Below are positions 16,727 to 26,470 of a DNA stretch of 64,000 bases, piece after piece. Source of the stretch: an uncultured Lachnospiraceae bacterium. Lineage in GTDB: Bacteria; Bacillota; Clostridia; Lachnospirales; Lachnospiraceae. The position numbers and the translations under genes were made by a program. Where the stretch lies: assembly GCA_947178125.1 (NCBI GenBank), contig CAMWXB010000009.1, positions 29,580 to 93,579 of the forward strand, read 5' to 3'. The notes under the pieces are model-generated. The model saw only the letters and a list, made by a program, of their open reading frames with translations, had not been told where the DNA came from and did no database searches. Within the stretch, counting starts at the first letter, position 1, and every line of letters starts with the position of its first letter.

Positions 16727-18634
16727 TTAACGACTGGAATGATATTTTTGTTCCATGTAAATCAAAAGAACAGAAATGTCAGCCGGAGATACTCCTGAAA
16801 TTCTTGAAGCCTGTCCGACAGAAACGGGTCGATAAGCAGACAGCTTCTGTCTTGCTTCCAATCGAAGACTGCTGACATCCTGATAATCCAAGTCAGAAGG
16901 TATCCGTTTTTTCTCCATCTTTTTGAACTGTTCCACCTGTTTCATCTGTCTTTCAATATAACCTTCATATTTAATCTCAATCTCAACCTGTTCTATGACA
17001 TCTTCTGACAGCCATTTTCTTTCCGGGTCAATTTCAAATAAAATCTCATAAGAAAGTTCAGGACGGCACATCAATTCTGCAAGATTTGTACCCGTTTTTA
17101 ATAAAGAACTTCCATGAGCTTCCAAAAACTGCTGATGTTCTTTTGATGCACCGATTACGGTATTTTTTAAACGTTCGACTTCTTTATCAATTAAATATTT
17201 TTTATTTAAAGTATCATCATATTGCCTCTTAGATACAAGACCAACTTCAAAACCTATTTTACGAAGACGCAGATCAGCATTATCCTGCCGAAGCAGTAAC
17301 CGATATTCTGCTCTGGAAGTCATCATCCGATAAGGCTCAAAATTTTCTTTTGTAACAAGATCATCTATCAGAACACCTATATAAGCCTGAGAACGATCAA
17401 GAATAACAGGCTCTTTTTCAAGAATCGTAAGAGCAGCATTCATTCCGGCTAACAATCCCTGCGCCGCTGCCTCTTCATACCCGCTGCTGCCATTGAACTG
17501 TCCGGCGCTGAAAAGCCCCTTTATTTCTTTAAATTCAAGCGTCGGGTATAATTGTCTTGAATCAATACAATCATATTCGATGGCATAAGCATTTCTGACA
17601 ATCTTACATTGTTCCAGTCCCGGAACAGTCCGATACATGGCAAGCTGTACATCTTCCGGCAAAGAAGATGACATACCGCCTACATACATTTCATTTGTGT
17701 GCAGACCTTCAGGTTCTATAAAAACCTGATGTCTTTCCTTATCCGCAAATTTTACGACTTTATCTTCAATAGAGGGACAGTATCTTGGTCCTGTCCCTTC
17801 TATGATTCCCGCATAAATAGGAGAACGATCCAGATTATTTCTTATAATTTCATGCGTTTTTTCATTCGTATAAGTAAGCCAGCAGGAAACCTGATCTATC
17901 TGCACATCTTCCGGATTTGTAGAAAAAGAAAAAGGAACCACTCTTTCATCACCGAACTGCTCTTCCATTTTCTCAAAATCAATAGAGCGCTTATCCATCC
18001 TGGCCGGTGTCCCGGTTTTAAACCGCCGTATTTTAATTCCAAGATTTTTCAAAGAATCGGTCAGATAATTAGCAGGCTGTAATCCATTTGGCCCGGTATA
18101 TGTAATCGCCTCACCACAAAGACATCTCGCTTTTAAATAAGTTCCCGTACATAAGATGACCGCTTTACATTCATAAACAGTTCCTGTAAAAGTCTTAATT
18201 CCTATAATTTGTTTAATCGTTTCTTTTTTATCATTATTTTCTATATTTTTTGAAATTATCTCACATACCTCAGCCTGCTTGATCGTTAAATTTTCCTGAT
18301 TTTCCAAAACATTCCGCATAGCTCTGGAATATTCCGCTTTATCCGCCTGTGCACGAAGAGAATGTACCGCAGGACCTTTCGACCTATTTAACATCTTGGA
18401 CTGAATAAAAGTTTTATCGATATTCTTACCCATTTCACCGCCAAGTGCATCAATTTCTCTTACCAAATGTCCTTTGGAAGTTCCTCCGACATTTGGATTA
18501 CACGGCATCATTGCAATGCTGTCAATACTGACTGTAAAAATAACCGTTTCAAGTCCAAGCCTCGCACAGGCAAGCGCTGCTTCACATCCTGCATGTCCTG
18601 CTCCTACCACGCACACATCAACTTGTTCATTCAT
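16727..18634 (-). CDS. mnmG: tRNA uridine 5-carboxymethylaminomethyl modification enzyme MnmG (GidA)
   Basis: 635 residues, the full family length. The FAD-binding motif is [12 protein letters not shown] near residue 8, followed by [15 protein letters not shown], the GTGTYL region and the C-terminal domain ending near [14 protein letters not shown]. Together with MnmE it adds a carboxymethylaminomethyl group to U34 of certain tRNAs. GAGGGAGG precedes the ATG. The gene is 63 bases downstream of mnmE. Confidence 0.97.
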   Translation of the reverse strand: MNEQVDVCVVGAGHAGCEAALACARLGLETVIFTVSIDSIAMMPCNPNVGGTSKGHLVREIDALGGEMGKNIDKTFIQSKMLNRSKGPAVHSLRAQADKAEYSRAMRNVLENQENLTIKQAEVCEIISKNIENNDKKETIKQIIGIKTFTGTVYECKAVILCTGTYLKARCLCGEAITYTGPNGLQPANYLTDSLKNLGIKIRRFKTGTPARMDKRSIDFEKMEEQFGDERVVPFSFSTNPEDVQIDQVSCWLTYTNEKTHEIIRNNLDRSPIYAGIIEGTGPRYCPSIEDKVVKFADKERHQVFIEPEGLHTNEMYVGGMSSSLPEDVQLAMYRTVPGLEQCKIVRNAYAIEYDCIDSRQLYPTLEFKEIKGLFSAGQFNGSSGYEEAAAQGLLAGMNAALTILEKEPVILDRSQAYIGVLIDDLVTKENFEPYRMMTSRAEYRLLLRQDNADLRLRKIGFEVGLVSKRQYDDTLNKKYLIDKEVERLKNTVIGASKEHQQFLEAHGSSLLKTGTNLAELMCRPELSYEILFEIDPERKWLSEDVIEQVEIEIKYEGYIERQMKQVEQFKKMEKKRIPSDLDYQDVSSLRLEARQKLSAYRPVSVGQASRISGVSPADISVLLIYMEQKYHSSR

Positions 18635-18697
18635 TTATACAATTCCTCCCTCAGTCTGCAAACTTAAAGCAGACGCAGAAAACGTCCTGTTCACAAC

Positions 18698-20119
18698 CTA
18701 TTTTCCCATACAGAATCTGGAAAATATCTCATTCACCAAATCTTCTCCGACTTCTTCCCCGATAATCGTTCCAAGTGAAGCATATGCACTCATTAAATCG
18801 ATAGAATAAAAATCTTCCGGCATGGAATCTTCTATACTTTTTTTAACCTGCAGCATACTCTCACAGGCATCCTTCAAAGCTTCTTTATGTCTCATATTTG
18901 TAATATAAACTTCATCATTATAAGACAAATCTCCATGCAGAAACATTTCTTTGATTGTTTTTATAAATAAAGTAATTCCTTCTTTTCTGGTCATGGAAGT
19001 TTTAATAATTTTTACACGATTTAAAAAAGAATCCTTCGCATCATTCTTTGATATTTCTGAAATGACTTCATATATTTTTTCTTCTGTTACATGAACATGC
19101 AGATCAGATTTATTTAAAAGAATGATTACTTTTTTATCTGCTATCATCTGCATGATTTGAAAATCATTCTCATCCATCGGAACAGAAGCATCTATTACAT
19201 AAATTATCAGATCAGCTTCTTTAACTACTTTCTTTGCTCTTTCCACGCCAATCTTTTCAACAATATCTTCCGTATTTCTGATTCCCGCCGTATCTATCAT
19301 ATTTAACGTGATACCATCAAGAGAAATCGTTTCCTCTAAAATATCCCTCGTTGTTCCGGCTATTTCTGTTACGATTGCCTTTTCTTCTCCGACAAGAATA
19401 TTTAATAAAGAAGATTTTCCGACATTCGGCCTGCCGACAATTACCGTATTGATTCCTTCTTTTAACAATCTTCCATCATCGGCGGAATTTAATAATTTTT
19501 GAAGTCTGCTACAAATCTTTTCTGTCTTTTCAAATAATCTTTCCGGATAATCATCCAGACTGATGTGTTCCGGGTCATCCAAAGCAGATTCGATAAAAGC
19601 GATTTCATACAAGATTTCTTTTCTTAAATCACAAACGATTTCAGAAACGGAACCTTTTAACTGTTTTATAGAACTTTGCAGTGCGAACTCATTTTTGGAA
19701 GAAATAATATCCATGACTGCTTCTGCCTTGGATAAATCAATTCTTCCATTCAAAAAAGCCCTTTTTGTAAATTCTCCCGGTTGGGCAATCCTTGCACCTG
19801 CATCGATTACGATATCCATAATCTTTTGTAAAATAAAAATGCCCCCATGACAATTAATTTCAACAACATCTTCCATCGTATAACTATAAGGAGCTTTCAT
19901 AATGGATACCATTACTTCATCGACGATCGTTCCATTTTTTTCAGCTATATATCCGTAATGGATTGTATGAGATTGATAAGTATCCAGACATTTTCTGTTC
20001 TGCTTATTTACAAAAACGGAATGCACAGTCGAAATAGCATCTTCTCCGCTGACACGAATGATACCAATTCCTGAATTTGTCATAGCAGTCGAAATAGCTG
20101 CAATCGTATCCGTTTTCAT
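18698..20119 (-). CDS. mnmE: tRNA modification GTPase MnmE (TrmE)
   Basis: 473 residues. The N-terminal tetrahydrofolate-binding domain is followed by a helical domain and an inserted G domain (about 215-385) with GRPNVGKSS, DTAGI and NKSD. The C-terminus has the catalytic cysteine in FCMGK. Its GTP-driven dimerisation works with MnmG on U34 of tRNAs. It lies between jag and mnmG, the standard order. GGGAGG precedes the ATG. Confidence 0.97.
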   Translation of the reverse strand: MKTDTIAAISTAMTNSGIGIIRVSGEDAISTVHSVFVNKQNRKCLDTYQSHTIHYGYIAEKNGTIVDEVMVSIMKAPYSYTMEDVVEINCHGGIFILQKIMDIVIDAGARIAQPGEFTKRAFLNGRIDLSKAEAVMDIISSKNEFALQSSIKQLKGSVSEIVCDLRKEILYEIAFIESALDDPEHISLDDYPERLFEKTEKICSRLQKLLNSADDGRLLKEGINTVIVGRPNVGKSSLLNILVGEEKAIVTEIAGTTRDILEETISLDGITLNMIDTAGIRNTEDIVEKIGVERAKKVVKEADLIIYVIDASVPMDENDFQIMQMIADKKVIILLNKSDLHVHVTEEKIYEVISEISKNDAKDSFLNRVKIIKTSMTRKEGITLFIKTIKEMFLHGDLSYNDEVYITNMRHKEALKDACESMLQVKKSIEDSMPEDFYSIDLMSAYASLGTIIGEEVGEDLVNEIFSRFCMGK

Positions 20120-20245
20120 AAGAGCCTCCCATTTCCTGATTTTCTATTTCTATTTTTCATTTCTATAGTAAAATATAACCTATAAAAATTGGAATGTAAA
20201 TAAATTTACATTCCAATCTTTTATCAATCTTTAAACAATCCTTGT

Positions 20246-20881
20246 TTATGACCTACTGTATTTCTTCAATACCACAACAACATGACGGAAAGGTTCATCC
20301 CCTTCGCTGTGTGTCGTAACATATTTATCATTCTGCAATGCGGAATGAATGATTCTTCTTTCATAAGGATTCATCGGCTCTAAAGATACGGGCCTCTTTG
20401 TCCTTTTTACTTTATAGGAAATGTTCTTCGCAAGATTTTCAAGCGTTTCTTTTCTTCTCTGCCTGTAATTTTCCGTATCAACTTTAACATGAATATAATT
20501 CTCAACATCCTTATTCACTACAAGAGATACAAGATATTGCAGAGAATCCAGTGTTTGGCCTCTTTTACCGATCAAAACACCCATTTCGTCGCCGCTCAGA
20601 TCAATATTCATGGAATTATTTACTTCATCATAATTGATATCAATAACAACAACAAGATTCATTGCTTCAAAAACGCTTTTTAAAAAGTCTCTTGCCATAT
20701 CCTGGATGGAAGATTTTACTTTTGCTCTGATCAAAGCCGGCTTAGAACCAATTCCAAGAAAACCTGATGAACCCTCTTCCACTACTTCATATTCCAATTT
20801 ATCACTTGTCACAACAAATTTCTGACATGCTTCCGTAATGGCATCATTAACTGTTTTTGCTGAAAATTCAATAAAATCCAT
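20246..20881 (-). CDS. jag: RNA-binding protein Jag (KhpB)
   Basis: 211 residues: an N-terminal Jag domain (MDFIEFSAKTVNDAI), a KH domain with the loop VLIGKRGQTLDSLQ, and a C-terminal R3H domain with PYERRIIHSALQ. It is a cytoplasmic RNA-binding protein that in streptococci forms a complex with KhpA and influences division and cell elongation. It follows yidC by 11 bases, the conserved arrangement. AGGAG precedes the ATG. Confidence 0.95.
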   Translation of the reverse strand: MDFIEFSAKTVNDAITEACQKFVVTSDKLEYEVVEEGSSGFLGIGSKPALIRAKVKSSIQDMARDFLKSVFEAMNLVVVIDINYDEVNNSMNIDLSGDEMGVLIGKRGQTLDSLQYLVSLVVNKDVENYIHVKVDTENYRQRRKETLENLAKNISYKVKRTKRPVSLEPMNPYERRIIHSALQNDKYVTTHSEGDEPFRHVVVVLKKYSRS

Positions 20882-20892
20882 AACCTATTCTC

Positions 20893-22197
20893 CTACCTGT
20901 TATTCTTCTCATTATACTGCTTGACCATATTTGCCTTAGACGCAATGCTTCCCGGTTTGGCATTTTTATTGTAGTACTCCGTAGACTTCCTTACCGCTTC
21001 TTCTTTTTCTTCCTGTGTCATGGAAGGTTTGGAAGATTTGCTCTGCGTATTTACATTTCTTGTGTTCATATTCGCGTAAGCATTTAATTTTTCCGCTCTG
21101 ACACCGGCTTTTTCCAATTTCTTCTTCGCTTTTTCCGAATTCTTTTTGATAAGTTCATCCAAATCCATCTTATCAATATGTTTGTTGATGACAACCTGCT
21201 GAATACACCTTACTACTGCACCCGCTATCCAGTAAAGACCAAGACCTGCAGGCAGTGTATAACAGAAGAAAGCTGACATGATAGGCATCATCATATTCAT
21301 CATTTTCATAGACTGCATCATGCTGCTCTGTTGGTCGTTCGCATTATTATTTGTTTCCTGCTGTGGCATTAATTTTACATTCAGCCACTGTGTGACAGCA
21401 GAAAGAACAGGAATTGCCAAAGCCGCTATTACCATCCCATAAGCTCCGGCCGCCATAGCTTCTTTTAATGTAAAAGAAGGTGAATTTGCTATATTCAATC
21501 CCAGAAAATTATTATAACGGTTCAACAGAGCGAGCGTATTATCCACATCGCCGGCCAGACTCGGAAATTTATCTTTAATACTGAGCCATTCCGTACTGGA
21601 CGCCTTGTTCAATACATCGATAAAAGTATTCTGAACATAAGTCGTTACACCGCTTGTAAAAGATTCATTGGCAAATTGTTTACTGTACATTCCTGCATTT
21701 TTGAAAGTCTGGACAAATTCTGAACTTCCACTCTGTGCAATCAGATTATCTACCAATGGGAAAAATGCGTTTTTAATACTGTTTACATATGCCGGCATAT
21801 TATAAATAACACGATACAATGCCCACATGATCGGCAGCTGAATGAGCAACTGTACACAGCTTCCTGAAGGAGAAACACCATATTTTGCATAGACTGCCTG
21901 CGTTTCTGCATTCATTGCCATCATGGAGTCATTATCTTTTTTATTTTTATACTTTGCCTGAATAGCCTGAAGTTCAGGATTCATCTTAGCCGAAAGCTTT
22001 GAAAACTTCTGCTGTTTGATCGTGAGCGGCATCATTAATAAATACATGACAATCGTAAATAAAATGATAGCCAGTCCGATATTTGGGATTCCGATCTTAT
22101 CGATTACGAAAAAGATACCTTCCATTATATAACCTAATAACTTTGTAATAGGCCCTATAATAAATGTAGAATCCTGCGTTAATAAAATACCTGGCAC
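20893..22197 (-). CDS. yidC: Membrane protein insertase YidC/OxaA
   Basis: 434 residues with about five membrane segments in the YidC core, including IVMYLLMMPLTIKQQKFS and the ALYRVIYNMPAYV region. A long extracytoplasmic loop (about 145-235) lies between segments. The C-terminal tail is basic and disordered, suited to ribosome contact. It inserts proteins into the membrane alone or with SecYEG. The start is a GTG at 22197, spaced eight bases from AGGAGG. No lipobox is evident, unlike Bacillus SpoIIIJ. Confidence 0.95.
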   Translation of the reverse strand: MPGILLTQDSTFIIGPITKLLGYIMEGIFFVIDKIGIPNIGLAIILFTIVMYLLMMPLTIKQQKFSKLSAKMNPELQAIQAKYKNKKDNDSMMAMNAETQAVYAKYGVSPSGSCVQLLIQLPIMWALYRVIYNMPAYVNSIKNAFFPLVDNLIAQSGSSEFVQTFKNAGMYSKQFANESFTSGVTTYVQNTFIDVLNKASSTEWLSIKDKFPSLAGDVDNTLALLNRYNNFLGLNIANSPSFTLKEAMAAGAYGMVIAALAIPVLSAVTQWLNVKLMPQQETNNNANDQQSSMMQSMKMMNMMMPIMSAFFCYTLPAGLGLYWIAGAVVRCIQQVVINKHIDKMDLDELIKKNSEKAKKKLEKAGVRAEKLNAYANMNTRNVNTQSKSSKPSMTQEEKEEAVRKSTEYYNKNAKPGSIASKANMVKQYNEKNNR

Positions 22198-22224
22198 TCC
22201 TGTTTCCTCCTTATTATCGTTTTC

Positions 22225-22434
22225 TTACGGAACCGGATCATAACCACCTTTTGAAAAAGGATTACATCTTATAATTCTCCACAGAGCGAGCAGACCGCCT
22301 TTAACGGCCCCATATTTTTCCACCGCTTCCAGACCATAATCAGAACATGACGGAATATAGGGGCATTTCGTACTTTTCATAGGAGAAATATATTTTTTAT
22401 AGAACTTAATAAGATAAATAAAAATTTTTTTCAT
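22225..22434 (-). CDS. yidD: Membrane protein insertion efficiency factor YidD
   Basis: 69 residues with the family core KYISPMKSTKCPYIPSCSDY and the ending CNPFSKGGYDPVP, with the three conserved cysteines. It is a small amphipathic membrane-associated protein that assists YidC-dependent insertion. It sits between rnpA and yidC. Confidence 0.95.
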   Translation of the reverse strand: MKKIFIYLIKFYKKYISPMKSTKCPYIPSCSDYGLEAVEKYGAVKGGLLALWRIIRCNPFSKGGYDPVP

Positions 22435-22468
22435 ATCAATTTCTAAATTGATGCACCTTCAGAATATT

Positions 22469-22816
22469 TCAACAAAAAAATATTTTTAAAATATGGTGCA
22501 TTTTCGCAAGATGTAATAATGCGCTCTCGATTTCTTCATAACCAACGAAAGCTGCACTTTTTCTGGCAACGACTACTATATCTAAACCACTATTAAATAT
22601 ATTTTCATGTAGTCTGTAACTTTCTCTCACCAGTCTGGTAAAACGATGCCTTATGACACTGTTTCCTACCTTTTTACTGGCCGATATTCCCAATCTGTTC
22701 ATCTCTGTGTTATTTTCCAATACATACATGACAAGATATTTATTCGCGTAACTTTTACCATGCTGATAAACATATTGAAAATCTTTGTTCTTTTTTAATG
22801 ATTCTGAGAATTTCAT
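22469..22816 (-). CDS. rnpA: Ribonuclease P protein component
   Basis: 115 residues. The signature RNR-like motif is present as RHRFTRLVRESYR near residue 55, preceded by ISASKKVGNSV. It binds the RNase P RNA and aids 5' processing of pre-tRNAs. The gene is separated from rpmH by a terminator-like hairpin. Confidence 0.96.
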   Translation of the reverse strand: MKFSESLKKNKDFQYVYQHGKSYANKYLVMYVLENNTEMNRLGISASKKVGNSVIRHRFTRLVRESYRLHENIFNSGLDIVVVARKSAAFVGYEEIESALLHLAKMHHILKIFFC

Positions 22817-22846
22817 TGATCAAATTACCTTCACTTCTCCAATAAG

Positions 22847-22872
22847 GAAAAAAAGGCCACATAAATGCGGCC
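22847..22872 (-). terminator. Terminator or attenuator between rpmH and rnpA
   Basis: On the minus strand GGCCGCATTTATGTGGCC (22872-22855) forms a hairpin followed by seven T residues. Its first base is the last base of the rpmH stop codon, so it would reduce transcription into rnpA after rpmH. Confidence 0.75.
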
Positions 22873-23006
22873 TATGCTGATAATCTTTTTCTACCTTTTG
22901 CTCTTCTTGCAGCGATAACCTTTCTTCCGCCCTTTGTTTTCATTCTGGCTCTGAATCCATGAACTTTGGATCTCTGTCTCTTTTTCGGCTGATATGTCAT
23001 TTTCAT
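22872..23006 (-). CDS. rpmH: 50S ribosomal protein L34
   Basis: A 44-residue, highly basic protein beginning [18 protein letters not shown] and containing [20 protein letters not shown], the L34 signature. AAAGGAGGTG precedes the ATG at ideal spacing. It starts the leftward operon rpmH-rnpA-yidD-yidC-jag-mnmE-mnmG-rsmG beside the origin. Confidence 0.97.
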   Translation of the reverse strand: MKMTYQPKKRQRSKVHGFRARMKTKGGRKVIAARRAKGRKRLSA

Positions 23007-23097
23007 TGCGATGCACCTCCTTTACAAACGCTCTCTCACCATTTACGAAATAAATGTTATTTACGAAGTAAATATCTGTCTGGAAAACAACACCTCT

Positions 23098-23126
23098 ATT
23101 TTATATAAATAAATTGGATACGTCAA
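23098..23126 (-). promoter_or_regulatory. Promoter of rpmH
   Basis: On the minus strand TTGACG (23126-23121) and TAAAAT (23103-23098) are separated by 17 bases and lie about 90 bases before the ATG. Confidence 0.7.
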
Positions 23127-23206
23127 GAGAATCCACGCATTTTGTCCCATATTTTATGAAAAATAAAATTTTTCAAAGAAAAAAATAATATCCACTTTAC
23201 ATAAAT

Positions 23207-23388
23207 ATATCCACATAATGTGGATAAGTTGTGTATAACTTTCTTTTCAATGCTAAAAACTTTTTCAATTCCTCCTGTTTATTACCTTTTTTATTACTTT
23301 TTTAATGTGCATTATGATATTCACACTTATACACAACTTTAAAATAATGATAAAAGGATATGTCAACCTGTCCATTATTTGTGGATAA
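23207..23388. other. oriC: Origin of replication region with DnaA boxes (dnaA upstream part)
   Basis: Between the divergent rpmH and dnaA genes are four perfect matches to TTATNCACA: reversed at 23219-23227, 23230-23238 and 23380-23388, and forward at 23327-23335. Near matches are at 23207-23215 and 23306-23314. The surroundings are very AT-rich (for example 23400-23430). All genes to the left read left and dnaA onward read right, as expected for replication leaving this site in both directions. Another perfect box is at 24952-24960 after dnaA, so the origin is probably bipartite. Confidence 0.85.
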
Positions 23389-23396
23389 CTTATGAA

Positions 23397-23425
23397 TTGA
23401 ATTTTTATCTTTTTTATATTAATAT
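23397..23425 (+). promoter_or_regulatory. Promoter candidate of dnaA
   Basis: TTGAAT (23397-23402) and TAATAT (23420-23425) with a 17-base spacer. A DnaA box ends nine bases upstream, consistent with autoregulation. Confidence 0.4.
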
Positions 23426-23490
23426 ATATACAGGGGAGTTTTTGTATTATATCGAACACTGCATTTTTTTAGAAACAAGAGGTTTACAGA

Positions 23491-24849
23491 ATGGATTCTA
23501 TCAAGGATAATTGGGATTTGATTAAAGAAACATTGAGGAAAGAATATGATTTATCGGATATTGCCTATTCAACATGGGTTGCTCCCCTCAATTTCTATAA
23601 CATGGAAAATAATGTCGTCACGATACTGATTCCATCCAATCAGTCTCATTTTTTAAATTACATTTCAAATAAATATAAAAGTTATTTTCAGGTAACTATT
23701 TCCGAAATGATGAACCATACTTATGATATCGCCTTTATTCTGGAAAAAGATGCCAATGAAGAAAATGAAATAAATAATCCGAAACAGAACCCTGTTTATA
23801 ATATAAATTATGAAAATGCGAACCTGAACCCGAAATATAATTTCAACACCTTCGTTGTCGGCAGCAATAATAAATTTGCGCATTCGGCATGTCTTGCTGT
23901 AGCGGAATCACCGGGTGAATCCTATAATCCTCTTTATATCTACGGTGGAGCAGGACTCGGAAAAACACACCTGATGCACTCTATCGGACACTTTATATTA
24001 CAGCAGAATACAGATATGAAGGTATTGTATGTAACATCCGAAAAGTTTACGAATGAAGTCATTGAATCTATCAGAAGCGGTGACGCCAAGACAATGAGCA
24101 AATTAAGGGAAAAATACAGGACTGTGGACGTCCTTCTCATCGATGATATTCAGTTTATCATCGGTAAAGAAAGTACACAGGAAGAATTTTTCCATACATT
24201 TAATACGCTCCATTCCGACGGAAAACAGATTGTCCTGACATCTGACCGGCCGCCAAAAGAACTGGAAACACTGGAAGAAAGATTCCGTTCCCGGTTTGAA
24301 TGGGGACTGGTAGCTGATATTCAGCCGCCGGATTATGAAACAAGAATGGCTATTTTAAGAAAAAATGCTGAGAATTATAACAAAGAAATTGATAATGAAG
24401 TATTAGAATACATTGCAACGAATATTAAATCCAATATCAGGGAACTGGAAGGAGCCTTTAACAAAATTCTTGCTTTTTCCAAATTAAACAATCTGGACAT
24501 CAATCTGACGCATGCGGAAGAAGCTTTAAAGGATATCATTTATCCGGATGAAATGAGAGAAGTAACGCCTTCCTTAATTATTAATGTTGTAGCAGACCAT
24601 TTTGGTATTACTCCTGATGATATCATGTCCAAGAAGAGAAATTCTGAACTTGTTCAGGCAAGACAGATTGTTATGTACCTTTGCAGAGACCTGACAGCGA
24701 CTTCCCTTGCCGGAATCGGTAAACTCCTTGGGAAAAAAGACCATACGACAGTTATCCACGGTGTGAATAAGATTTCCGATGAAATTGTGAATAATGAAGA
24801 ATTAAAAAATAAAATTGATATTATTAAAAAGAAAATTATACCTTCATAA
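23491..24849 (+). CDS. dnaA: Chromosomal replication initiator DnaA
   Basis: 452 residues with the four DnaA domains: the N-terminal DnaB/partner domain (1-80), a variable Asn-rich linker (85-110), the AAA+ domain with Walker A GGAGLGKTH near residue 150 and Walker B LLIDDIQFI, and the DNA-binding domain IV with the signature around LAGIGKLLGKKDHTTVIHG. It binds DnaA boxes and opens the origin. Confidence 0.98.
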   Translation: MDSIKDNWDLIKETLRKEYDLSDIAYSTWVAPLNFYNMENNVVTILIPSNQSHFLNYISNKYKSYFQVTISEMMNHTYDIAFILEKDANEENEINNPKQNPVYNINYENANLNPKYNFNTFVVGSNNKFAHSACLAVAESPGESYNPLYIYGGAGLGKTHLMHSIGHFILQQNTDMKVLYVTSEKFTNEVIESIRSGDAKTMSKLREKYRTVDVLLIDDIQFIIGKESTQEEFFHTFNTLHSDGKQIVLTSDRPPKELETLEERFRSRFEWGLVADIQPPDYETRMAILRKNAENYNKEIDNEVLEYIATNIKSNIRELEGAFNKILAFSKLNNLDINLTHAEEALKDIIYPDEMREVTPSLIINVVADHFGITPDDIMSKKRNSELVQARQIVMYLCRDLTATSLAGIGKLLGKKDHTTVIHGVNKISDEIVNNEELKNKIDIIKKKIIPS

Positions 24850-24914
24850 TTCAAAGATTGTTGATAAGTTAAGATAAATTATGAAGTTATCCTGACTTTT
24901 TAACATATTAAACG

Positions 24915-24943
24915 TTTTCTTTTTCCCTGAAAAATAGTATAAT
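24915..24943 (+). promoter_or_regulatory. Promoter candidate of the dnaN operon
   Basis: TATAAT at 24938-24943 with a weak TTTTCT 17 bases upstream, within the 278-base dnaA-dnaN gap. A DnaA box (TTATGCACA, 24952-24960) lies just downstream of the -10, where bound DnaA could repress. Confidence 0.5.
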
Positions 24944-25041
24944 AAATAAGGTTATGCACATTTCAACATCTATTATTAAGATAGATTACGAAATATATAA
25001 TAAATAAATATATACGGCGATTCAGATTTTTATACCCGTTC

Positions 25042-25107
25042 GTCTGCGGAAGCAGACACTCAAGTTCAATAGTTAAAAGCGCTTTTCTTTTAACCTTGCC
25101 AATACTC
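25042..25107 (+). promoter_or_regulatory. Hairpins in the dnaN leader
   Basis: GTCTGCGGAAGCAGAC (25042-25057) is a perfect 6-bp hairpin of the type II kind. A second hairpin pairs GTTAAAAG with CTTTTAAC shortly before the dnaN SD (AGAAAGGAAG). They lie in the transcribed leader; their purpose is unknown. Confidence 0.4.
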
Positions 25108-25127
25108 AGAAAGGAAGTAATACACAG

Positions 25128-26237
25128 ATGAAAATTGTATGTAAAAAAGCAAATCTCCTAAGTGGTGTACAGATTGTTTCAAAAGCAGTACCAAGCAAGA
25201 CTACAATGTCTATTCTGGAATGTATTTTGATCGATGTAAGAAACGGCGAAATCAAATTGGCGGCAAATGATATGGAACTCGGTATTGAGACGAGAATCGA
25301 AGGCGAAGTTATCGAGAAAGGTATGATAGCTTTAGATGCAAAAATATTCCTTGAAATCGTAAGGAAACTTCCAGACAGCAATATCAAAATAGAAACAGAC
25401 AGCAATTTAAAAACAGTGATAACCTGTGAAAAAGCAAAATTCAACATTATTGGAAAATCAGGAGAAGATTTTTCTTATCTCCCGTTGATTGAAAGAAATG
25501 ATTCCGTTGTTGTTTCACAGTTTACTTTAAAGGAAATCATAAGACAAACTATCTTTTCGATTGCTGATAATGACAATAATAAACTGATGACAGGAGAATT
25601 GTTTGAGATCAATGAGGATACTTTAAAAGTTGTGTCTTTGGACGGGCATAGAATTTCCATCAGAAAGATTCAGTTGAAAAATACCTATTCTTCTAAAAAA
25701 ATTGTTGTTCCAGGGAAAACTTTAAGCGAGATCAGTAAGATTCTTTCCGGTGATACGGACAAGGATGTTAATATTTTCTTTACGGACAATCATATTTTGT
25801 TTGAATTTGATGATACGATCGTTGTTTCCAGATTGATCGAAGGAGAATACTTCCGAATTGACCAGATGCTTTCCAGTGATTATGAAACGAAGGTCAGAAT
25901 CAACAAGAAAGAATTTTTAAATTGTATTGACAGGGCAACACTTCTTGTAAAAGAAGGAGATAAGAAACCTGTTATTATTAATATTACGGATGGCGCGATG
26001 GAATTGAAAATGAATACGATCATCGGCAGCATGGATGAAGAAATCGATATTACAAAGGATGGAAAAGATTTGATGATCGGTTTTAATCCGAAATTTCTGA
26101 TTGATGCGCTGCGGGTAATTGACGATGAGGAGGTAGATCTGTATATGGTCAATCCAAAGGCACCCTGTTTTATCCGTGATGCGGAAGAAAATTATATTTA
26201 TCTGATTCTTCCGGTTAATTTTACAACAGTCAGCTAA
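25128..26237 (+). CDS. dnaN: DNA polymerase III sliding clamp (beta subunit)
   Basis: 369 residues, the normal length of the three-domain clamp. It starts MKIVCKKANLLSGVQIVSKAV and ends with the peptide-binding groove region ending LILPVNFTTVS. The dimeric ring tethers polymerases and repair proteins to DNA. AGAAAGG lies 13 bases upstream of ATG. It follows dnaA as in nearly all Firmicutes. Confidence 0.98.
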   Translation: MKIVCKKANLLSGVQIVSKAVPSKTTMSILECILIDVRNGEIKLAANDMELGIETRIEGEVIEKGMIALDAKIFLEIVRKLPDSNIKIETDSNLKTVITCEKAKFNIIGKSGEDFSYLPLIERNDSVVVSQFTLKEIIRQTIFSIADNDNNKLMTGELFEINEDTLKVVSLDGHRISIRKIQLKNTYSSKKIVVPGKTLSEISKILSGDTDKDVNIFFTDNHILFEFDDTIVVSRLIEGEYFRIDQMLSSDYETKVRINKKEFLNCIDRATLLVKEGDKKPVIINITDGAMELKMNTIIGSMDEEIDITKDGKDLMIGFNPKFLIDALRVIDDEEVDLYMVNPKAPCFIRDAEENYIYLILPVNFTTVS

Positions 26238-26260
26238 CAAGTGTTTAAGAATGGATAATT

Positions 26261-26470
26261 ATGGAAAAAATAAAAATTAAGGATGAGTTTATCAAACTTG
26301 GCCAGGTCTTGAAATTTGCAGGTCTTGTAGAATCCGGTGTAGATGCCAAGATAGAGATTCAGGACGGCAATGTTCTTGTAAATGGCGAAGTGGAATGCAG
26401 ACGCGGAAAAAAAATATATGCAGGTGACGTTATTGAGTTTAACGGACAGCAGATTAAGGTAGAAAACTGA
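26261..26470 (+). CDS. S4-domain RNA-binding protein (YaaA/RlbA-like)
   Basis: 69 residues consisting of a single S4 RNA-binding domain (FIKLGQVLKFAGLVESGVDAK ... VNGEVECRRGKKIYAGDVIEF). The family sits between dnaN and recF in most Firmicutes and is thought to act in ribosome assembly or RNA handling. Its stop overlaps the recF start by one base (TGATG), so the two are translationally coupled. Confidence 0.93.
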   Translation: MEKIKIKDEFIKLGQVLKFAGLVESGVDAKIEIQDGNVLVNGEVECRRGKKIYAGDVIEFNGQQIKVEN

